A stretch of 64,000 nucleotides of DNA from Siphonodentalium dalli (Eukaryota; Mollusca; Scaphopoda; Gadilida; Siphonodentaliidae), in NCBI GenBank assembly GCA_032622095.1, contig CP136069.1:202974690-203038689 (forward strand), read 5' to 3'. Every line of letters begins with the position of its first letter. Positions within the stretch are counted from its first letter, which is position 1. The notes beneath the pieces were generated by a model. The model was not told the origin of the DNA. It made no database searches and saw nothing but the letters and a program-made list of their open reading frames with translations. Positions 57,210 through 64,000 of the stretch are shown here, piece after piece. The position numbers were made by a program, and so were the translations under genes.

Positions 57210-59779
57210 TAGTCCAGGCACATAAGGTTTCACTAGTGTAAAAAATCGGGGAAAACTGATTTTTTCAGGGATCAATAAGAACATGTTTATGAACAACGTG
57301 GCAAAAGTCCCCTAAAATCCGAGTTGAGCTTTTTGAGATATCTTGATTTTTCGGAATGGTTCAAATTCTGAAGCATCTCCATCAGGCCATATGGGAATGC
57401 AGTCATGTGTAGATCAATTAATTCCAAATTCATAATACATTGACATACATACAAACAATGCTTAGCCGTGAACCATATAAGTTGAATTGAAGTCCCAAAA
57501 TGGCCGCCAAAATGGCCAAAATAGAATGAAATTTACATTTTATGCATAATTGAATAGCTAGTCCCATAAGAGTGACAACACGCTCGAAATATGTGAGGAA
57601 GAATGATTGCAGAGAATAAGAGAAACATTTTATCGGGTATGTGCGAATTATCTCTAAGATATATCGCGAGAGATATAGCGAAAAGCAAGGTCTCATAAAA
57701 TGGTTAAATCTGGACTTTTTGACCGCAAAGAAACGGGAGAATAAGGCAAATTTTTCTGCACTATTTATCTTGAATCGTGTGATATATATGTACACTACAC
57801 TGTAAAATGAAATTTAATAGCGAAGAATTGATTCTGTGACCTTTCATAGAAGCCGAAATATATGTGCTCATAGCAGTATCACTAATGTGACCGGTCATCG
57901 TTTCTTTTGATATATACACCATCAAACCTTTCGAAATACACTGCTATAGAGCAGTATGAGAGATATTCATAGAGTAATGGGTGAATTGTGTAGATTATAT
58001 TCTCCGTGTCTTAAAATATTAGTAATTTTTGCCTAAGAATAAGTAATAAAACACGAATATTTCGCTGTTATCACAAGAATGCATGGTGGTATACTATGAA
58101 AGCAATTTATCAAAACACAAAGGAGTACCATATACTTTCTTTAAAAAAATCTAAACTTGACCAAAATTGCCCACATACTCTGTGACAGAGACTGTCTTTA
58201 TACCTGGAAATAATATTTGGTTATATTCACCAAGGTCACATATACGCGAAGGGTACTATGTTTTCTGCAACCGCATTACCGTGTGTATCCCTTCTCCCTA
58301 ATGTTACACATATCTGCTGAACTAACAACCATAACTAGCAACATTGAGTCAATGTTCAACGCTGAAATAACAGCTTTAAACGATGATCACCTGATATTTT
58401 GCACAAGTTCATGGGTGGTTTTGGCAAGATATTTTCAAACAACAAAATACGGAAAACTAATATTGTACATTGCGTAATAGCATATTCCAGTTGTAAGTTG
58501 CCGACTGAAGTAAGTTGAACAAATTGTTTACTAAGAGACCGGTTTTGAAGCAGCACGAAAATTAGTCGTATATCAAATGTACGATGTGCTGTCTATTTGA
58601 TCTGGTGTGATGCAGTGCTAATCTTTTGAAGAGGTGGCGGTTTCTTTGCAATAGAATAAGAATTGCAACATACGTGTGTGGTTTATTATCATGTACAGTG
58701 ATGAACAATCCGGAAATGTAACTACTATTTATACCGCAAGGATATGCACTTAAGTTTCTGCGTTCCATTCAATAATTTATCATCACGCCGAACGAAACTA
58801 CCATACACTGTGTGGCGAAACATTACTTCGTATGTTGCATGCCCGAAATTATTATTTTTGGCCCCGACTGTAAACAGAAAACCCGAAATTTTAAAGACGT
58901 AATTCATTGGGTTTGACCTGCGTTGCAATGGCCGATAAATCCTCCACATGGGCCTGTTTTAATGAACTGTGTACCTTTAAAGATATTTAACAACAGACTT
59001 GTATATTGTTAATACGTATTTTACCTACTAGGTGGTTATATAATAAGTTGCCATCATTTCGGCTTAGCTTGGTGGTTGCGGCCATTTTGACAGCCATTTC
59101 ATGACCGCGTTTGTAGTATTCTGATCGTGTCACTATATTCGCTCTCGTACTCATATTTCACATATACTGGTATAACTTAGTAATGCATATGACTAGCTTA
59201 GACAAAATAGAATATCAAAATACGACCAGATCGTTGACAACCAGTTTCGGGGGTAGGGTTATGTTTTTACAAGTTTTGACAACTTATGATGTGCGTACTC
59301 GCTAGTTCTGCCTATTATAGCGACGGGGTGGTGTCTGTGCAGTTTTTAAAATAGATAGCTTGCGCCTATGTTTTGAGAAGCCTGAGAAATCCGACAGCGA
59401 ATACATCAGTGTGTCTTCAAAATCGTCAGTATTTTGGCTCAGTGTTTTATTTCATATCTATATATGCGAAATTCATTCGATATTTCCCTTTGAATGGGTG
59501 TCGTTGGTTCGAGAATTGTATATCGAACAATATTGAGTGCTTTTTGTATACGTTTCGGCTGAAAAATTGTTACAACATCCAATTATTTCCATCATTGTGA
59601 TAAATATTGTTTTGTTTAATTATATGGAAAAAATGATGTAACTCAGAAAGCTCAAATCGGATTTTAGGGGACTTTTCGTGACGCGTCCGCGATGTTATGG
59701 CCAAAATAATATAAAAAAATCAGCTTTCCCCGATTTATTTCCTTACTTTTCCACTTCCATGTCTAATGTGCCTGGACTA
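57210..59779. mobile_element. Nested TIR element of ~2.57 kb
   Basis: TAGTCCAGGCACAT at the left and ATGTGCCTGGACTA at the right are inverted repeats. The similarity continues inward for about 130 bp (ttccccgatt, tcggattttaggggactttt). TTG flanks both sides (57207-57209 and 59780-59782). If TA belongs to the target instead, it would be mariner-like, so the superfamily is open. No coding sequence was recognised inside. Confidence 0.65.
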
Positions 59780-60324
59780 TTGATGCATTCTATAACTGCA
59801 CACGTTAGGACACCACCATGGGTTGTTGAATTAAATAATTGTTGAATTTCACTATATATTGTGTACTATCTTGCCCATAATAATCATTCAAAACTCCTCA
59901 TGCATCGCACACTATATACTGTATTTTTGGCGACTGGTTTCACACTGCACTCCTCTCACTGTAACGTTTTGTGTCGCAGCGAGCGATGGTTATCCGTTGT
60001 GAATAGCGATCTTATTTCGCGGGAAGCTCGTGATTCACGACGACGAGTACAGTGATTGACAATCTAAACAGCATATTGAGGTCGTAGCTCAATACAGCTG
60101 TATGGTTTACATGATATACATATACAGTCTCGAACGGAGCAAAGTGATATATTGCAGAAAATAAAATTCAGGTGTTATTTGAGCTTATTAGAAACCATGA
60201 AATCGTAAACGTTATTACGGATAGTAAAATACGAGAACGATTAGAATGTACACAAAGGTTGGTGACGTAGTACCCTATCCGTATCCGTAATCGTAAACGT
60301 GAGTTTTGCGAAAGGTCTCTAATG

Positions 60325-60800
60325 ATTAAAGATGAATTATCCGAATTAACGTTCCTAAATTACTATTTCTTTGGCTTCGGGGCGAAAAATTATTGGATTC
60401 GAGTCGAGGAACACATCATTAAAGCTCAGAGTGATCAGATATCGATTTCTGAAGTTTGTTATTTCCCGAGATGTGCAATTATTTGTGGCCCAGAAAAAAA
60501 ACGTCGTCAAACGAACGGTCTCGGACAAAATTGCGGATGAAGATGGATAACTCTAAAATCAAGTGGTAATAAGGCCAAATTTCGTGATACTCAAGTGATA
60601 ATACGGCAATATTTCGTTCGTTGAACAAAATGTGGGGAAATTTTATACCGTAGTTGACAGTGGTTAGCATTATTTTGTTGCAATTAATCGATTCTGATAA
60701 CTAACGCGTATTTTGAAGAAATGTTGTTGTTGTAAATTGATGATATGGAGACCGTCTGATCGGATTGAGTACCTTTAAATATCATATTACAGGTTAGATA
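60325..60800 (+). repeat. Interspersed repeat upstream of gene copy B
   Basis: Counterpart of 15425-15895, with a ~20-bp deletion near 60632 and a longer T/G stretch differing from the copy A (ttg)n. Confidence 0.75.
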
Positions 60801-60806
60801 ATCAGA

Positions 60807-60891
60807 ATGAGTAACTTCGCAGTTGTTGTGGTATCTGTGCTGGTTGCGGTCTGCATTTTGGAGTTCGTTCCACCAGCGGCTTCTGCTGGCA
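60807..60891 (+). CDS. Secreted tandem 8-cysteine protein, copy B, exon 1
   Basis: ATG at 60807, starting MSNFAVVVVSVLVAVCILEF then VPPAASAG. It is 85 bases, in phase 1, with donor GGCA/GTAAGT. Compared with copy A there are nine base differences in 85, seven of which change the protein (Leu/Phe, Gly/Ala twice changed, Gly/Val, Gln/Pro, Thr/Ala and the junction residue Ser/Thr). The hydrophobic core is unchanged. The gene's third exon lies outside the window. Confidence 0.76.
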
Positions 60892-61232
60892 GTAAGTATA
60901 TTATGTACATGTATAGGGAGTAAGTATATAATGTACATGTATAGGGAGTAAGTATATTATGTACATGTGTAGGGAGTAAGTATATTATGTACATGTATAG
61001 GGAGTAAGTATAGTATGTACATGTATAGAGAGTAAGTATATTATGTACATGTATAGGGGTAAGTATATTATGTACATGTATAGGGGATAAATATATTATG
61101 TACATGTATAGGGGTAAGTATATTATGTACATGTATAGGGGGTAAGTATATTATGTACATGTGTATGGAGTAAGTATATTATGTACATGTATAGGGGTAA
61201 GTATATTATGTACATGTGTATGGAGTAAGTAT
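60892..61232 (+). repeat. 27/28-bp minisatellite that begins with the exon 1 splice donor
   Basis: Thirteen units of gtaagtatattatgtacatg plus tataggg(a/g). Twelve keep GTAAGTATA and one reads ATAAATATA. The first unit's GTAAGT is the donor of exon 1. Copy A has one intact unit (15996-16018) and a second diverged unit after the inserted element (18276-18302). Confidence 0.92.
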
Positions 61233-62464
61233 ACAGGGATGTGGCTAGAGGGTCTCCGCTGGGGGGGGTGTCCACCTTGGGAATTTCCAACTGCACACCC
61301 CCCCCCCTTGAGTCTGAATCACACCAACACAACTTTTTCCATAATTCCATTTGCACCCCCCCCCTTGAGTCGGAATCACACCAACACAACTTTTTTTTGC
61401 ACCCCCCCCCCCCTTGAGTCGGAATCACACCAACACAACTTTTTGCATAATTCCATTTGCAGCCCCCCTTGTACCTCATGCTCAGGCCTAATTTCCTATA
61501 TATTCATAAGCCATGCTTCTATTTTCCCAGTATGAGAACATTAAGATATTTTAACCTGAAAATTGCCCCCCAAAAAAACAACTAGTGATCTAATTCCAGA
61601 CAAATGCACACAGCTACCGACAACAGACCAGGAAACACCGGGCCGACCATGGTTGTTTGGCCCGGTGTGAGAAAATTTTGAGAACTATATACAAGAAAAT
61701 CGCAAATCCTAGCATCTAGACTGGCCTCAACTGAAGCTTTCCTAGTGTTGGAAATTTCAAACCTCATGCTCCCCCTCAGGTTGGAAAATTCTTCAACTGA
61801 TGACCATTTATGTCTACAAGTTTGACCAAATGTAGTAAAATATTGTTTTGCTAAACTAATTAGCAGTTTTGTATTGGCCATGTGGATGGGGCAATGACAC
61901 ACCGGGCCGACCATGGTTCGGCCCGGTGTGCGAAAATTTTGAAATCTGAACAAGAAAATCGCAAAATCCTAACATCTAGACTAGCCTCAAGCCTTCCTAC
62001 TGTTGGAAATTTCAAACCATACACCCCCACTTAGGTTGGAAAATTTCCAACTGATGACAATTCCAATGACAATGTTGACCAATTGTATGACAATATTGTT
62101 TTCTTAAATTAACTAGACGTTTTTGACTGGCCACAGGGGAGGGACCAGGACACAAGCTTTCCAAGTGTTTGAAATTTCCAACCTGTCACCCCCCTAAGGT
62201 TGGAAAATTTCCAACTGATGTCTATTTCTGTCAAAATTTTTGACCAAAAATAGGAACAAATGCAAATATTGGTAGAAAAACAATAAATTCCCCCCAATAA
62301 ATTGTTTTATAATCAAACTACAAGAACATTTTCAACCAATTGTTGGTGTGAAATTTCGTTGTGGCAGGTATGAAATTTCCAACTATTGAAAATATATCTC
62401 TCTGCTGGGGGGGGGGGTGAGACACCCCCCCCCCCACACCCCCCCCCTCTAGCCACATCCCTGA
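61233..62464. mobile_element. CAGGGATGTGGC-ended element in intron 1, copy B
   Basis: The ends cagggatgtggctagaggg and ccctctagccacatccctg are perfect inverted repeats. The interior has three copies of a C-tract plus cttgagtcggaatcacacca segment, then accgggccgaccatggttg and gttggaaatttcc palindromes. It was inserted within the last donor-like unit. No transposase and no clear target duplication. Confidence 0.72.
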
Positions 62465-62654
62465 TTTCCCTCAATGATAATCAACCAATCAGCAGCCAGA
62501 TTTTTTTTTAATGCTGACTCGAGTTTCCCTACACAAATTCAAAAAGCGTAACTCTATATAATTAGTTGCTTGTAACCCGTAGCAGAGTACAAGCTCCATG
62601 CACAGTTAAGTCCCCTTCGCAGTAGCGAGGCGACTGAACTCTGTGTTTGCACCT

Positions 62655-62965
62655 TGAGCAGAGCATAGAGACTCATGACACGATCTACTCATACCACCCG
62701 TACGGTGCCCCTCACTGACATGAGCAGACGACATTCCGGAATAGATTATTATATCTGTGTGAGGCTCTCTACGGGCGTAGCAGAGTATAGAGACTCGTGA
62801 CACAATCTACTCATACCACCCGTACGGTGCCACCACAGACATGAGCAGACGACATTCCGGAATAGATTATTCTATGTGTGAGGCTCTCTACGGGCGTAGC
62901 AGAGTATAGAGACTCGTGACACGATCTACTCATACCACCCGTGCGGTGCCCCTCACAAACTTGAG
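62655..62965 (+). repeat. 119-bp minisatellite, copy B, first block (~2.6 units)
   Basis: Same unit as 24314-24752, with tacgggcgtagcagagtata instead of tacgggtgtagaagagtata. Confidence 0.9.
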
Positions 62966-63556
62966 CAGATACAACCTCTACCAGTGCGCACCAGTCATAC
63001 TTCATTTATGACTATCACCGGCTAGGTACCAGTCTGTGTTTCTATATTTAGCATGGGGTTTTCCAGCAAAAATGGCCGAAACCCGATCGCTCCAAAGTAA
63101 AATTTTCTATGTGCATTGAGAACAATTCCCGCACTAAAACAATACAAGAAAACCAATGTCAGAAATGGTAACGCGCCCAAGATCACATATTATATACCCA
63201 TGCATGATTGTAATTATAGAATATAAAATATATTGGTTTCACGAATAACCAACTCATATTTCCGTTAAAACAACTAATCCTTCAAATTATTACAACAACT
63301 AAAAACGGCTTATCACTGAAGGTTTCTCATGTACCTCACCAGAATTCCCAACTACACATTTTACTGGACTCGGCCTCCGAGTCGCAGTTCGACTTTTAAT
63401 CCGTCCCAAAAATTTCCATTTCTATAAATGAAACGCCTATGGCCCATGTTTACCAAGAATCAGCGAAACATTATACACGCGGAGCGTGAAATAACAGAAT
63501 GGAAAATCAGAGCGGTAGAATTGTTGACGATTTTCGCAAGCTACTCGTCAAAATTG
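62966..63556. other. Spacer between the two minisatellite blocks
   Basis: Contains an aaccaatgtcagaaatggta segment similar to 6360-6385. No coding sequence. Confidence 0.5.
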
Positions 63557-63840
63557 CAGACGACATTCCGGAATAGATTATTCTATATATGTGTGTGAGG
63601 CTCTCTACGGGCGTAGCAGAGCATAGACTCATGACACGATCTACTCATACCGTACGGTGTCCCTCACAGACATGAACAGACGACATTCCAAAATAGATTA
63701 TTATATCTGTGTGAGGCTCTCTACGGGCGTAGCAGAGTATACGGACTCGTGACACGATCTACTCATACCACCCGTACGGTGCCCCTCACAGACATGAGCA
63801 GACGACATTCCGAAATAGATTTAGCATAGGGACTCATAAA
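63557..63840 (+). repeat. 119-bp minisatellite, copy B, second block (~2.4 units)
   Basis: Ends about 55 bases before the exon 2 acceptor, as in copy A. Confidence 0.9.
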
Positions 63841-63896
63841 ACGATCTACCGGTACTCATTTTCTTGATGCACTCAGATTTTGTTTCTCCCTTTCAG

Positions 63897-64000
63897 CAAA
63901 TTGTGGAGTTCACACTGGCTGCCGTCAGTGCCCGGCAAATTTTAAGAAATCGGTTAACATACCAAACTACGGGGCTATTGATGTGTGTTGTCCAAACTGC
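63897..64000 (+). CDS. Secreted tandem 8-cysteine protein, copy B, exon 2 (cut by window end)
   Basis: The acceptor is tttctccctttcag ending at 63896. The frame continues from exon 1 in phase 1: TNCGVHTGCRQCPANF, then DVCCPNC at the window edge. Only three bases differ from copy A over 104, which give Asp to Arg and one silent change. The rest of this exon and exon 3 lie beyond position 64000. Confidence 0.8.

Larger units (their letters stand above)
55987..60320. mobile_element. Harbinger-like element (4.3 kb, degenerate) upstream of gene copy B
   Basis: Terminal inverted repeats of about 45 bp: AGAGACCTTTCGCA...CACGTTTACGATTACG at 55987-56032 and the complement at 60275-60320. The flanking AAT (55984-55986 and 60321-60323) fits a 3-bp target duplication as in PIF/Harbinger. 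Unit A has the uninterrupted site near 15413. The element contains a transposase scrap, a copy of the gene-upstream repeat and a nested TIR element. Confidence 0.78.
42066..64000. repeat. Tandem segmental duplication, unit B (runs off window)
   Basis: This is the second copy of unit A, in the same orientation. Similarity begins around 42066-42090, matching 45-72 in unit A, just after a G tract at 42058-42066. Relative to A, unit B carries its own insertions (43793-44969, about 46110-48120, 50060-50435, 50711-50850, 54203-54795 and 55987-60320). It lacks the gypsy fragment and the 19-22 kb repeat block that A has in gene intron 1. The end of the unit is outside the window. Confidence 0.83.

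Noticed and set aside
57430-57795. 121-codon minus-strand frame inside the nested TIR element
   Set aside because: No transposase motif (no DDE/DDD spacing, no helix-turn-helix that I can see), so it is left as non-coding.

Overview
The window is non-coding-rich eukaryotic (metazoan) DNA. It is AT-rich with many long C/G and TA tracts, and it holds a split gene with GT-AG introns, several classes of eukaryotic transposon remnant, and dozens of minisatellites. The species cannot be named from sequence alone. Gypsy, Helitron-like, piggyBac-, hAT- and Harbinger-like pieces and a secreted cysteine-rich gene family would fit a marine invertebrate, perhaps a lophotrochozoan, but that is inference.

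Layout. The main structure is a tandem segmental duplication with a period of about 42 kb. Unit A runs from about 45 to about 42065. Unit B starts near 42066 and runs off the right edge. Both units carry the same order of markers: a 59-bp tandem array, a GC-rich 24-bp array, a TTGATTAATCAA array, several shared non-coding blocks, and then a small secreted cysteine-rich gene. The units differ mainly in insertions (piggyBac-, hAT-, Harbinger- and LINE-type) and in minisatellite copy number. One array has about 53 units in A and a single unit in B.

The only gene I can support as possibly functional is the cysteine-rich one. Copy A has three coding exons (15911-15995, 24803-24973, 25346-25524) that join in phase to a 144-residue protein: a signal peptide plus two 8-cysteine modules, with the first module wholly on exon 2 and the second on exon 3. 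Copy B has exon 1 (60807-60891) and the first 104 bases of exon 2 (63897-64000); the rest lies outside the window. Intron 1 is about 8.8 kb in A and 3.0 kb in B and is full of mobile elements. In copy B the exon 1 splice donor is itself the first unit of a 28-bp tandem array.

Other coding traces are dead. They are a Ty3/gypsy RNase H and integrase tail (23000-24119), a decayed repetitive ORF with HEEADT and cysteine-rich C-terminal motifs (about 30324-32352) running into a 0.64-kb-arm fold-back, the C-terminal end of a LINE reverse transcriptase ORF (54202-54402), and a Harbinger-like transposase scrap (56392-56583).

The recurrent theme is tandem amplification of functional ends: a splice donor, the subterminal repeat of a MITE, and the end of a GC-rich element have each become minisatellites.
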